Positions 11,463-24,790 of a stretch of DNA of 64,000 nucleotides are shown in pieces. This stretch comes from Megachile rotundata. Lineage: Eukaryota; Arthropoda; Insecta; Hymenoptera; Megachilidae. A program made the position numbers and the translations under genes. Location of the stretch: assembly GCF_050947335.1 (NCBI RefSeq), contig NC_134995.1, forward strand, positions 12,066,501-12,130,500. Direction: 5' to 3'. The notes beneath the pieces were generated by a model, which saw only the letters and a program-made list of their open reading frames with translations, was not told the DNA's origin and made no database searches. Position 1 is the first letter of the stretch. Each line of letters starts with the position of its first letter.

Positions 11463-13034
11463 AAGAATCCAATAAGATTATGTACCACAAGTATCAAGTT
11501 TCCTCCAGACAAATTTTGATATGTATTAACAAAAGCTTGTGAAACTAATTGCAAGTGATTAGTACCACATACAAATGGGATACCAAGCGAGCATGTCGAA
11601 ACACCGGTGTATTGTCCAGCTCTCGAGGCAGAAGGGGCAGTGTGATCACAAAGAAACATTTAACTAACGGTCAGTGTGCAGCATTGTTTTGATAGGATTT
11701 GAGTGGGTACAATTAGATCACGCTGCGTAGTCCCGAACAGGGTCCGATTGGCTTCGTTTTATGCACCGGCTAACGCAGACGCCAATACCGGTTGCAGTTT
11801 TAGCGTGCAACGAGAACGACCCTGGCGTGTCGCGAATCTCTTTTCATCGATCTGATGACCACCTCGTCCATTCGTGCGGTAAGTGGATAGGGTGGGTTGC
11901 TGCTGCCTTGTCAGAGAGTATACACCGGGGGTTCGTTCATTTAATACCGAGTGTTTTTTTCTCTTTGCTTAACTGCTGCTAACATACCGAAGAATAACAT
12001 GGAATAATATTGAAGCGTTAATAATAAGGTCGATTGGTTTTTCAAATTTAATTTTGAGAATTAATAATTGTTTGTTGCGAACGAAATTTCAGAGCGGAGT
12101 TTTTAATTTCGGAAGGCTTCGAGACACTCTTTGTCTTCCCCGTTCCTAAAGTTGCATCGTTTTTGTTCATCCGTCAGTTTTTCATACACGAATCAGCCCG
12201 AATGCGCGTATGTTGAACGCGTACAATGGTCGAGTGATCGTATTACCATTCACAATACATCAGCAGTGGGGATTAATGCGAAAAGCGGCACTAATCAACC
12301 CTTTTGTCGAAATTGCAATCTGCATACTTGCGGCTTCGCTCGATTTCCATACGTTCCTCTCTTCCACCGTTCTACAAGTTCTTCGTTAATAACAGTCAAC
12401 ATTGATCAACATTCCCGAAGTCAAAGAGCAATTAATTTGTTCGTGACGCATCGAACAAAACACGTATGTTTTCCTTCGTCTGGCTTCTTTTTCTATAACT
12501 ACTATAATTATATGGCGCGTGTGTGTGTGTGTCGTTGTCTCCCGCGTTCAGGTTGAAACGCGGCGAAAAGAGATCGCACGCAGCAAGTAAATGGATGGAT
12601 GAACCAGGGCGAAAAAGGGTGCCTTTGAGCCGGCGAGTCCGTTGCTGCCAGATTAATTAACGAAGCACTCGCCCGGGGTCCGGAAAAGGATCAACAACTC
12701 CGATACCGGGATACCGGGTGCTAATAGACAGGTGGCCCTATCTGTTTAACCATCGTTCTTCTTCTCGATCGATCGCCGATATTTGACGATTACCAGTCAA
12801 TCATCCCTGTCGACGTCGCATTTCCTCTGGGAATATTTCATGTAGAGTCACGCTTCTTTATGGTCATCTTTACGTTATTCTATATGGCCATCTTTACATT
12901 ATGCTTATGATCAATGGTTTATGACCATTAGCTTTGCTTCAAACATCTTCTAAAATTCTAGTTGACGTTAGGTTCACTTTAGGAGGCACATTAATAGCTT
13001 AATATTTATTGCTATAAATAACCAATGTGTTACG
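11463..13034. other. Gene-free unique sequence
   Basis: No supported gene. It includes a short (GT)n run near 12519-12533 and a moderately GC-rich patch at about 12560-12760. Small ORFs at 11761-11982 and 12131-12556 lack recognisable motifs. Confidence 0.4.
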
Positions 13035-14044
13035 GATGCATCACTAGTGCGTCACGAGTGCGTCACGAGTGCCTGAGTGCGTCATGGTTGCGTCAGTAGT
13101 GTATGAGTGCGTTGTGGGTACGTCATGCTTGCGTCAGTAGCGTATGAATGTGTTGTGGGTGCGTCACTAGTGTCTGAGTGCGTCACGAGTGTTTGAGTGC
13201 GTCATGGGTGCGTCACTAGTGTATGAGTGCGTCTCGAGTGTGCCACTAGTGAGTTTGAATGCTTCATGGGTGCGTCACCCGTGAGTTTGAGTGCGTCACG
13301 AGTGCTTGAGTGCGTCATGGCTGCGTCACTAGTGTATGAGTGCGTCGTGGGTGCGTCACTAGTGCTTGAGTGCGTCTCGAGTGTGTCACTAGTGAGTTTG
13401 AATGCTTCATGGGTGCGTCAATCGTGAGTCTGAGTGCGTCACGAGTGCGTCACGAGTGTTTGAGTGCGTCGTGGGTGCGTCACTAGTGTATGAGTGCGTC
13501 ACGAGTGCGTCACTAGTAAGTTTGAATGCGTCATGGGTGCGTCACCCGTGAGTTTGAGTGCGTCACGAGTGCTTGAGTGCGTCATGGCTGCGTCACTAGT
13601 GTATGAGTGCGTCGTGGGTGCGTCACTAGTGTCTGAGTGCGTCTCGAGTGCGTCACTAGTGAGTTTGAATGCGTCATGGGTGCGTCACCCGTGAGTTTGA
13701 GTGCGTCACGAGTGCGTCACCAGTGCTTGAGTGCGTCATTGGTGCGTCACTAGTGAGTTTGAGTGCGTCACTAGTGCTTGAGTGCGTCTAGAGTGCGTCA
13801 TTAGTGTTTCAGTGCGTCACGAGTGCGTCATTAGTGTTTTAGTGCGTCACGAGTGCGTCACGAGTGAGTTTGAGTGCGTCATGAGTGCGTCAGTAGTGAG
13901 TTTGAATGCGTCGCGAGTGCGTCACCAGTGCTTGAGTGCGTCACTAGTGACCTCGAGTGCGTCACGAGTGGGTCACCAGTGCCTGAGTGCGTCACAAGTG
14001 CGTCATGGGAGCGTCACTGGTGCGTCACGAGTACGTCACGAGTT
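13035..14044. repeat. GTGCGTCAC-type minisatellite, copy 1
   Basis: About 1 kb of tandem units built on GAGTGCGTCACTAGTG, with sub-units near 9-11 bp and variants ending CGAGTG, ATGGGT or CTTGA. Longer blocks are duplicated: a segment near 13230-13430 is repeated near 13494-13694. The same family recurs in the same orientation at 27585-28565. Reading frames across it are artefacts. Confidence 0.93.
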
Positions 14045-15760
14045 TTAATTAATTTAAAAGTAACAAGTATTAATTTAACCTGCAGAAGTAATACTATAAC
14101 TTGAAAGTCCAGTATTTATTACTCCGAGATAAACCATTTGAAAGGACGAAGGTTAACTTCCTAGTTTCGGTCAAAAATCGATGAATTTGGAAGCGTAATT
14201 AATTAGGGAGTAGATTAAAGGGGAGAAATGGCGCGAATTAAAAGATACTTCAATCTGTGCGTGTAGAGGTCGGATAACCGTACCGGTACAATATTAATCC
14301 GTACGTGTTCCCGTTTCCTATTATTCCCCCTTTTTCGCCGCGTTCCGATGCACCAATCGCTCGACTGATTGCTCGACTCGCGGCAATTGCAATTACCATT
14401 CGTTCTATCTAACCGGATGGCAAGTTTCATTTCACATGAAAGTCGTCGTCGCGACGAGATCGATCAACGAAGAATTCATTGAACGGAATAAGTAATCGAC
14501 CATTATCAGACCGATGTAATTTAAAGGGGGTAGAGTTCAAACATCGGGTACTAATTATTTGGGGAATCTTAAACGCGATACACGTGGACACGTTTTATTT
14601 CTGGGCGCTGGTGTCAAAGCTTCGAACGCAAAGGTCCATCTAAGTAATTACTGGAGCTTAGGAGCGTCACAGTTGGGGTCGATGGCGATTAAACGAGAGA
14701 TAAGATACAACTGTTCTACCTTTGCTGGCTCGGAATTTCTAATACTTTCCACAATTTTCTCCGACACTTCCGTTAGCTAAATTATCGAACATTTGGTGAA
14801 TTAACCCCTTATAGCTAGTTTGAACGAACCTTAATAATATTGTACAATGTTAATGTCCATAATGTTATGTAATGTCAAAAATGTTCATAACATTTTCTAA
14901 TGTCAATATATTCATAACGAATAATAATGATCTACAACGACATACACGTACCAATTACACACCATAATTATTAACAATTACCAAAAAATTAAAAACTAGA
15001 AGACCTTAAAATTGACATCCACCACGAATATCCAAGACCTAACAATTTACCCCAAAGTATTTCCTAATAACACAAAAACGAGTAAAGCACCATCAACCCC
15101 AAATGGTTCAAATGTTTTGCGTACGGTCCGAAAGTCGAATCCCGCAGGAAGATTGACGCGAGGCTGGAAATAAAGGGAGGAGAAGCAAAAGGGAGGCTTA
15201 TGCTGCCAGATCGAATTGCTTTTTACAGCGGACGGTCGCGAGATATCGAACGTGTACCTCTCTCTGTGTATGTACAACGTGTCCACATAAGATGCCATCG
15301 TGTGTACCGTGTTCACATGCTCGGTGTGTACACGAACACGTTCGAAGGCATACGATGCGTGTGGGGCGCGGCGCACAAGCATAAAAGAGCAAGCGAAAAA
15401 GGGAGCCTCTTTTTAATCTAGCGACGATTCGCAACCCCCTGCTCCTTTTATAGTTACGTGCTTAGTGCTTATACCCATTGACTCCCTCTCTCTCGCTCTT
15501 CTTGTTCATCTTTCTCTTCTTTGTCGTCGTGTCAGAGCTCTCTGTGACCAAGGAACTTGGATCTTCTTCTTACCAACTTTTGGTCCTTCACCGGCGGGAC
15601 TAAACGCGATCCTTACTACTCGGTTTCAAGCGTTTCTTCTTCCTGTTTCTTTGATGCGGACGGTATCGATGTTGTATGTATTCCCTTCTCGATATTTGTT
15701 GTGTTATCAATTTAGGAATTTATGCAATTTGTAAATCGGTAGGTTCATTTTGTATGTAGT
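14045..15760. other. Gene-free unique sequence
   Basis: No supported gene. Unique DNA of mixed composition, with an AT-rich part at 14800-15050 and a GC-richer part at 15100-15620. Small ORFs on both strands carry no known motif. Confidence 0.4.
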
Positions 15761-16645
15761 ATAACATTATGAACATTGTTAACAGTGCATAACATTATGA
15801 ACATTAACAGTGCACAACATTATGAACATCAACATTGCACAATATCATGAACATTATTAACAGTGCACAACATTATGAACATCAACATTGCACAACATCA
15901 TGAACATTATTAACAGTGCACAACATTATGAACATCAACATTGCACAACATCATGAGCATTATTAACAGCGCACAACATTATGAACATTATTAAGATTGC
16001 TCAACATTATGAACATTAATAGTGCACAACATCATGAGCATTATTAACAGTGCACAACATTATGAACATCAACATTGCACAACATCATGAGCATTATTAA
16101 CAGTGCACAACATTATGAACATCAACATTGCACAACATCATGAACATTATTAACAATGCATAACATTATGAACATTATTAACATTGCACAACATTATGAA
16201 CATCAACATTGCACAACATCATGAACATTATTAACAGTGCACAATATTATGAACATCAACATTGCACAATATCATGAACATTATTAACAGTGCACAACAT
16301 TATGAACGTTATTAAGATTGCCCAACATTATGAACATTAATAGTGCACAACATTATGAACATTATTAACAGTGCACAACATTATGAACATCAACATTGCA
16401 CAACATCATGAGCATTATTAACAGTGCACAACATTATGAACATTATTAAGATTGCCCAACATTATGAACATTATTAACAGTGCACAACATTATGAACATT
16501 ATTAACTGTGCACAACATTATGAACATCATTAACAGTGCACAACATTATGAACATTATTAACAGTGCGCAACACTATGAACATTATTAACATTGCCCAAC
16601 ATTATGAACATTAATAATGCACAACATTATGAACATTATCAACAT
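15761..16645. repeat. Minisatellite of alternating 28-bp and 25-bp units
   Basis: Tandem units of the type AACATTATTAACAGTGCACA... (28 bp) often alternate with AACATCAACATTGCACAACA... (25 bp), making a 53-bp dimer in the central part. GTGCAC palindromes recur in most units. Confidence 0.92.
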
Positions 16646-18574
16646 ATGATTGTGATCAACAAAAACAGAAACATACTATAACCACGTGAACACTAAAATC
16701 AACCACAAAATTGTACAAGTCCCATGATCAGCTCGTAACATACAGTACAAGTAACAATAGTCTCAATTACCCCGTTCAATATATGACCGCAAAACTGCAT
16801 ATCTATATCTCCTGTTTATACTCATTGAACATCCCTATAGTTCATTACAACTCATATCTGTTCAAAGGCGGCCATATAACGAGCCTAATTACTCATCCAC
16901 AAAGAGCAGAAATTCCCTGCATAACGAGAATCTGATCGAGAAAGGCAAGGGTGTGGTCAATCCAACGATAGATTTTCCAAAAAATTATTCCATTAGAGTA
17001 ATTGTCGGGCTCCTGCGGAGGCACATAATAACGGTCACGGAAGGATCGCGTCCGCGATAATGGCCGCCATAAATTGGCCGTCATCTGCGTAGCCTGGCCT
17101 CTTTTTTCCGCGCAGCTGTCGCGAAAAGTCGTTCGCGCTTTATCAGCCTGGTAATTAACTCGATTAGCCGGACGATGAAGCTGAAAACAAATGAAGCAGC
17201 GGTCGGGCCAATTAAGCCACGATATCGATTGTGTTCCATCGCGAATCACGTGAATTAGCCGCAACTCGCGTGGACGCGTTCCGTGGACGGTCACGCGACT
17301 CTTGATGTTTAATTTACTAACAACCTTCTCTTCAACCATTAGGAATTACTGATTTTTTTACTGGTTCGATGACGAGGACAATTCGGAGGTTGAAGTGGTT
17401 GGAGGGAACGGGTGGCTTCCGGAGGAATAACTTGGACGTTCCAAGGGTTTTTTGAAGGGAAACTTTAATCGAAGTTGAGATAAGATGATTGTGAGGCGAT
17501 GATTGTAATATTAAACTCCGAACAAGGTTTAGTATATTAACAATATGTAACTTTATTTTTGGTAAATGTGAGAATATACTGCAAACTATAGGGGTGGTTT
17601 TGATGGAGGCCTTCAGCTTTGACAAAGTTGATGATTAAAAATTCATCTTCAACCCCTAAAGCAATGTTAAGTTCCTGTCTAATAATGTATAAATACTTCC
17701 CAATAATTATAAACATATTTTTATATAAAAGTTTATCAACATATATAGAGAAATGTATATTATTTTTTGTATCAATTTATTGACCGACTTCCAACATATC
17801 AAGAACGAAATTACAGTTCTTCCACAATCAACCCCCTATTTCAGTTATACGAAATTTCTGTATAAATTTATCCAAACATACATTACAGAGTAATGGAACA
17901 AACACACTATTTATTTATACGTTGCTTGCGAAAATTAAATTTGCCGTATTGTTTACACGTCGCTTCCAAAATATCGCTTCGACGTCCAAAGTTGTTATCG
18001 TTCCTCAATAACATGTTCGTTCTAAAAGAAACAAATTCGAAATAATTCGCCTGACTATCCCCACTGCATGTAACAGAGAAAAGCATGCTTTTCAAATGAC
18101 AAGGTCACGTTTACAATGATCGTTCAGTATATCTAAATTGGAAGAAAACGCAAAGGAGGGCAGGAATAACAAGAGCAATCGGGTGATCGAAGAATAGATT
18201 CTTTCGAAAGATTTCGTGAGTTCACCGGTGTAACACGATCGTCACTTAGGAGAGCACGAAGGACACGGGCTTCGAGACCGTTGTCATCCCCTTACGTGTT
18301 AAATTACCTCGGGTACGGTGTGCACCCGACGAGGAGGGACCGACCAGTCGAAGGTGGAGTGCAATTCGACTCTAGATTGCAGGCGACAATGAGCCGGTGA
18401 ATTTTCGACAAACAGGATCCTAATACGGTTTTTCGAATACGAGAAAGCTCTATTTAGGAGGCGTGGCAGGGGCTAATTGAGGGGTACAAAGGTGCGAATA
18501 TTCGTGGACGAATACTTTTTGTGCGATGGAAAATTGATATAGGAATCTGGCTTGTGTAGAGGCATTTAGGAACT
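16646..18574. other. Gene-free unique sequence
   Basis: No supported gene. The part from 16900 to 17340 contains CpG-rich DNA with a GGCCGCCATAAATTGGCCG segment near 17061. The ORF at 16893-17339 on the minus strand has no recognisable domain. The rest is AT-rich. Confidence 0.4.
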
Positions 18575-19770
18575 AGGGGACTTATTTGGGGACTTGTGGA
18601 GTTGGATGTTTGAGGATTTGGGGATTTAGAGGGTTGAGGGTTTAGGGATTTGGGGGTTTAGGGATTTGGGAAGGTAGGGATTTGGGGATTTAGGGATTTG
18701 GGAAGGTAAGGATTTGGGGATTTGGGGATTTGGGGGTATAGCAATTTGGGGATGTAGGTGTTTGGGGATATAGCAATTTGGGGATTTAGAGAATTGAGGG
18801 TTGAGAGATTTGGGGGTTTAGGGATTTGGGGGTTTAAGGATTTGGGGGTTTAGGGATTTGAGAAAGTAATGATTTGGGGATTTAGGGATTTGGGAAGGTA
18901 ATGATTTGGGCATTTAGGGATTTGGGGTTTTGGGGATTTAGGGGTATAGCAATTTGGGGACATAGGTGTTTGGGGGTATAGCAATTTAGGGATCTAGAGA
19001 TTCGGGGATGTAGGCAATCGACAATCTAGGTATTTGGGGATTTGGGGATTCAGAGAATTGAGGGTTGAGAGATTTGGGGGTTTAGGGATTTGGGGGTATA
19101 GCAATTTGGGGATATAGCAATTTGGGGACGTAGGTGTTTGGGGATATAGTAATTTAGGGAGCCAGAGATTTGGGGATGTAGACAATCGACAATCTAGGTA
19201 TTTGGGGATTTAGAGAATTGAGGGTTGAGAGATTTGGGGGTTTAGGGATTTTGGAAGGTAAGGATTTGGGGATTTAGGGATTTGGGGGTATAGCAATTTG
19301 GGGATATAGCAATTCAGGGTTATAGCAATTTGGGGATATAGCAATTTGGGGATGTAGGTGTTTAGCAATTTAGGGATCTAGCAATTTAGGGATATAGCAA
19401 TTTAGGGATCTAGAGATTCGGAGATGTAGGCAATCGACAATCTAGGTATTTGGGGATTTGGGGATTCCGAGAATTGAGGGTTGAGAGATTTGGGGGTTTA
19501 GGGATTTGGGAGTACACCAATTTGGAGATATAGCAATTTGGGGATATAGCAATTTGGGGATATAGCAATTTGGGGATATAGCAATTTGAGGATATAGCAA
19601 TTTGGGGATATAGCAATTTGGGAATATAGCAACTTGAGGATATAGCAATTTGGGAATATAGCAACTTGAGGATACAGCAATTTGGGAATGTAAATGTTTG
19701 GTAATATAGCAATTTATGGATCTAGAAATTCAGGGATGTAGGCAATCGCCAATCTAGGTATTCGGGAATA
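18575..19770. repeat. G-rich 8/16-bp minisatellite (GATTTGGGGATTTAGG type)
   Basis: The plus strand is a run of 8-bp modules such as GATTTGGG, GATTTAGG and GTATAGCA, combined in 16-bp and longer blocks. Between 19510 and 19680 the unit ATTTGGGGATATAGCA dominates. Runs of four or five G at short spacing give the plus strand G-quadruplex potential. Spurious Pro/Asn/Tyr-rich ORFs occur on the minus strand. Confidence 0.92.
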
Positions 19771-21149
19771 TACTTATTCAAAAATCTAGAAATTCCCTAC
19801 TTAGAAATTCAGAGATGTTCGCATTCGACATTTAGGGAATCGTGGACATAGAAATTAGGGGATCCAGGGGTTTGAGGACGCAGCTATTCGAGAATGTATG
19901 AATTTGAGAAAGCAAAATCTCTAGAAATCTAGAGATGAAAATATTATATTCCAAATATGTCCATCACACATGAATTCCTATACAGTTCCATCGCCTATAT
20001 CAACAGAATTTCCTCAGTAATATTAACCTTTAACCCTTTGCCTTACAATATCGTACGTGACGCACATAATTCTTGAAATGACGAACCTGGCTCACATTTT
20101 TACCACGATTCAATTTCACGTTTAATTTCAATTCCTACCCCTCCACCAATGATCCATATATAAAATGCCCCTAACATTTGAACATTGCCTGTTTTAATGT
20201 TACAATAATAATTAAGTCGCCCTGTCTGACGCACTTGCTGAGAAAATCATAAGTTAAGAGGTTAAATGTTGCAGTAAATCAAGTCTCATTTGTCCTTAAT
20301 TTTGGAGAAATCATGAATTTAGGGGTTAACGGAACGAAGAAAGTAAAGAAGCATATTTGAGGACGTAACGCACGATAGCACAGAATTTCCGTTCATGGAG
20401 AATAGAGCACGAAACGGAAAGAAGTGGATTTCGCATTTGTTCGGTCTTCCCAGAAAAAGCGATATCGACGAACAGCCGAATTTTCCGATCGGCTAGTTAG
20501 CGATAGGGAAACGTTGTTCCGCAACGAAGGCAACGACGGAATAAAAAAGGAATGAAATTGAAATCGATCGATGAACGCTCATCGCGGGCAGCAACGTTTC
20601 ATCGCAATTACCGAGTTAATGAGTCGCTTTAAATATTCAATGCCATCGCTTATTAACGCCAATATAAATCGTGTTTAATCAGTCGAACCGCGTTTAATCC
20701 ACCCGTGGCGTTCTCGTTCGTGCGTGGCTAATATCTTCGACGTCGTTGAGCAACGATGAAATCCTGCTTGAGAGACATCTTTTTGTTCCAACATTTGTTT
20801 CGATATCTTCGAAATTTGTTTTATATTTCGAAGTATATCGGTTTCTAGATTGATGTCACTTGTCTCGGAATTGGCGGAACAAGGATCCTCGCAATTCACG
20901 AGTTTAGTGGAGTATGGAACTGAAACTCAAAGGAAACCGCAGACAAACCTGGAGACCTCTACAGAGATACGGTTGTCTATTCTAAGAAAATTGAGCTTTG
21001 ATTAATTATTTGAAAGCTTTAGCATTATTTAGTGACGTAAGAGTTCAGCAAAATCAACTAGTTTGATAGGGGTAGTATTTAAGTGGACACATTAATAAAG
21101 CTAGTGCTTTCTAATAATAAAGTTGATAGATCATTTACGTAGTTATTTT
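19771..21149. other. Gene-free unique sequence
   Basis: No supported gene. A degraded tail of the preceding array runs to about 19930, followed by unique AT-rich DNA. The minus-strand ORF at 20675-20899 has no known motif. Confidence 0.4.
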
Positions 21150-22165
21150 CTATGAATCTCAAGCTTTAATTTGATGTATCACAAGTGCCATTTTGTAACA
21201 CTTTTATGTCATGAAATTTTGTCAGAAGTTTACAGACCCTAAATTATGTTGCTCTTTGTTATAACTGATAGTCAGCCATTTTGTATTCAGAACATCGACA
21301 AAATTTTTATACAGACATTTTCATAAGACTTCAGCCTTGAGATTCATGTATCATAAGTGCCATTTTGTAACACTTTTATGTCATGACTTTTTAATTTTGT
21401 CAGAAGTTTATGGATTTTGAAATGAGTCACCATTTGCTGCAACAGTCAGCCATTTTGTGTGGCGAACATTGACAAATATTTTACATAGACATTTTGATAA
21501 GACTTCAACCTAGAGATACATGTATCATAAGTGCTATTTTGTAACACTTTTATGTCATGACTTTTTAATTTTGTCAGAAGTTTATGGATTTTGAAGTACG
21601 TCGCCATTTGCTGCAACAGTCAGCCATTTTGTGTGGCGAACATTGACAAATATTTTACATAGACATTTTGATAAGACTTCAACCTAGAGATACATGTATT
21701 ATAAGTGCTATTTTGTAACACTTTTATGTCATGACTTTTTAATTTTGTCAGAAGTTTATAGGTTTTGAAGTACGTCGCCATTTGCTGCAGCAGTCAGCCA
21801 TTTTGTGTGATGAACATTGACAAATATTTTGTACAGACATTTTCATAAGACTTCAAGCTTGAGATCCATATATAATAAGTGCTATTTTGTGATACTTTTA
21901 TGTCATGATTTTTTAATTATGTATAAAGTTTATACGTTTTGAAATGAGTCACCATTTGCTGCAACAGTCAGCCATTTTGTGTGATGAACATTAACAAATT
22001 CTTTATACAGACATTTTGATAAGACTTCAAGCTTGAGATTCATGTATCATAAGTGTCATTTTGTGACACTTTTATGTCATGATTTTTTAATTACATTTGA
22101 AGTTTATAGGTTTTGAAATGAGTCACCATTTGCTGCAACAGTCAGCCATTTTGTGCAAAGAACAT
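21150..22165. repeat. 174-bp satellite, six copies (family S174, orientation 1)
   Basis: The anchor GTGCYATTTTGTAACAC recurs at about 21185, 21357, 21531, 21705, 21879 and 22053, a period of 172-174 bp. Each unit also carries TTTTATGTCATGA, a CACCATTTGCTGCAACAG-type block and CAGCCATTTTGTG. A related array lies in reverse orientation at 37975-38665. Confidence 0.93.
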
Positions 22166-23089
22166 CAAACGTGTTCACACGTACAATGTGTTTAAAATTT
22201 ACATCAATTCACTTTGACGAAATCCAAAGTAAACAGTATCCCCCGAATAATGTCTGCTCCAATCAATTCAGCACGAAAGTTGACGTGAAACGCAGGGTAA
22301 GAAGAAAAGCGCATCGTTGAATAAACGTCGAAGCTCGACACTCTAAAGGACACTTGGCAGCAGTGTTATCAAACGAGACCGCAAGGATGCAGATTGAGAT
22401 ACGTAGACAGTAGCCTCGATACGATCGAGTCCCAACGGTCTGCGAAAGGGCACCGTTGCTCGCGAGGGGGTTGGTCGTTGGCGCGCGCGCGCGTATGAAA
22501 AAAAGGAAGACAGTAAACGACGCAAAGAGGGCCGGGGAAGAAAGGACAGAGTGCAAGCGGAATACAACTAAAACGAGAAAGGGTGTAGAGAAAAAGAGGG
22601 TCGAGGAGAAGGAGGATGGAATCGTTCCACGGGTGAAAGGCGCTCGTGGAAAGATCAGAGGCGAAAAAGAGGCGAAGGTGCGATGGCGCGCGACGGGGTG
22701 TGAGAACGATGATTGAAGTGCACGTACTTACGTGAGCGTACTTACTCGGATGCGGCGTGTATGCAGATGCAGAAACGTGGCGGTACGGCTGCATTGTCGT
22801 CTGTGCTCCCTCGTGGTCGGGCACCGCCAATGGCGCCTTCTCGTTTCTCCGCGGAAACGCGACGATGAATCGCCTCGACCTCACGCGTGACACGCACGCT
22901 CAAAACTGTGTCGCGTGTTCCCTAAGCTTTCGGAGACTTTCAGAAGACTTTCTAACTTGATGTCAGCTCACATATTTTTGGGGGACTTCGCGGTCACTCG
23001 AATGTTCTGGGGGTTTCGACTGAATCACTATTAATACTACGTCACGGATTTTATGGAAGATAGACTTCACACTATTTTATGGAAGATAC
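22166..23089. other. Gene-free sequence with a CpG-rich patch
   Basis: The part from 22440 to 22900 is GC/CpG-rich and includes an alternating (GC)n run at about 22481-22493, a Z-DNA-prone sequence. ORFs of up to 174 codons on the minus strand lack any recognisable domain and are not called. Confidence 0.4.
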
Positions 23090-23385
23090 AACAGTACTGA
23101 TATTGTATAGCTAGTTATGTAGCTGGTCAGGTAATTATCAGTGGGGTACTCAACTGTACTGACAAAGGTGATATTGTGTAGCTAGTTATGTAGCTGGTCA
23201 GGTAATTATCAGTGGGGTACTTAACTGTACTGACAAAGGTACTGATATTGTGTAGCTAGTTATGTAGCTGATCAGGTAATTATCAGTGGGGTACTTAACT
23301 GTACTGACAAAGGTACTGATATTGTATAGCTAGTTATGTAGCTACTCAGGTAATTATCAGTGGGGTACTTAACTGTACTGACAAC
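23090..23385. repeat. Tandem repeat of about 71-75 bp, four copies
   Basis: The block TAGCTAGTTATGTAGCTG followed by TCAGGTAATTATCAGTGGGG recurs with starts near 23119, 23190, 23264 and 23339. The copies are almost identical, suggesting recent expansion. Confidence 0.92.
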
Positions 23386-24039
23386 TTCAGACTTATCTGC
23401 TCAGTCTGTTCCTACACTGTCCTAACAAGGGGTGTTTCAAGCAATAAATTATTATGCAGATTATCACTTAAGTGTTTCTATCGACTCTGTAACTGAATCT
23501 GACAACTCTAGTGAACTCGAAGAGCCATCCAGGTGACATCAAGTGGGAAAGTCACGGGAAACGAATGGCCGATGCAAAGGGTTGATGCGTTCAGAAAAAA
23601 TCACCCTTACATTGACTAACTAGTTTAGATTTAATTAACAATACTTTAAATGTCCATCAGTTTGATAAAATTGAAAATTGTGATAAAGACATGAAAATTT
23701 ACAAAGTAGAAAATTTGTGAAATTAGAAAATTAAGAAGTTGGAAAAATTTGCAGATCATTCGGCCATTTATTTCTTGTCGACATCGATTAATAGGTTTTT
23801 AATTTCCGTCGTGTATTTTCGAATTTTCGCGAGAGGCTGCGGTGGCGACAATCGATCGACTATCGAGCACTTTCCACTTCGCGACGACTTAATTACATCG
23901 CTGTTCTACCGGGAAATCAGCGATTAACTTTGTCGGGAGAGACGATACGTAACATCGAGCCTCGTTTGCTGAACGTGTCATCTTAACCGGATTTTTCTCC
24001 GAAAATCTTGAACTCTGTTTAATTCAAATACTTCATCAA
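23386..24039. other. Gene-free unique sequence
   Basis: AT-rich unique DNA; I see no gene or clear signal. Confidence 0.4.
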
Positions 24040-24790
24040 ACTATTTATGAAATATTAAGTTGGTTCTGTTAGAATTTTTCGTGGATTTGTTAGAAATAGA
24101 AAGGAGTACAACTTCAAGTTCAAAATCACCCCCAGTTATGTGTACAGTTCTGATCATTTGCAGAACAATAATTTTAATGATCATCAAACTGTTGTACCAC
24201 TTATAAAATATTAATTTGATTCTGTTAGAATTCTTCATAGATTTGCTAGAAATAGAAAGGAGTTCAACTTCAAGTTCAAAATCACCCCCAGTTATGTGTA
24301 CAGTTCTGATCATTTGCAGAACAATAATTTTAATGATCATCAAACTGTTGTATCACTTATGAAATATTAATTTGATTCTGTTAGAATTCTTCATAGATTT
24401 GTTAGAAATAGAAAGGAGTTCAACTTCAAGTTCAAAATCACCCCCAGTGATGTGTACGGTTCTGATCATTTGCAGAACAATAATTTTAATGATCATCAAA
24501 CTGTTGTATCACTTATGAAATATCAATTTGATTCTGTTAGAATTCTTCATAGATTTGTTAGAAATAGAAAGGAGTTCAACTTCAAGTTCAAAATCACCCC
24601 CAGTTATGTGTACAGTTCTGATCATTTGCTGAACAATAATTTTAATGATCATCAAACTGTTGTACCACTTATAAAATATTAATTTGACTCTGTTAGAATT
24701 CTTCATAGATTTGTTAGAAATAGAAAGGAGTTCAACTTCAAGTTCAAAATCACCCCCAGTTATGTGTACATTTTCGATGATCATTTACGG
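24040..24790. repeat. 156-bp tandem repeat, five copies
   Basis: The anchor AGAAATAGAAAGGAGT recurs at about 24092, 24248, 24404, 24560 and 24716, exactly 156 bp apart. Because 156 is a multiple of three, open frames appear on both strands. Each unit holds two TGATCA sites flanking CAGAACAATAATTTTAA. Confidence 0.95.

Noticed and set aside
22369..22893. 174-codon minus-strand ORF
   Set aside because: Lies in a CpG-rich patch, overlaps other ORFs and has no recognisable domain.
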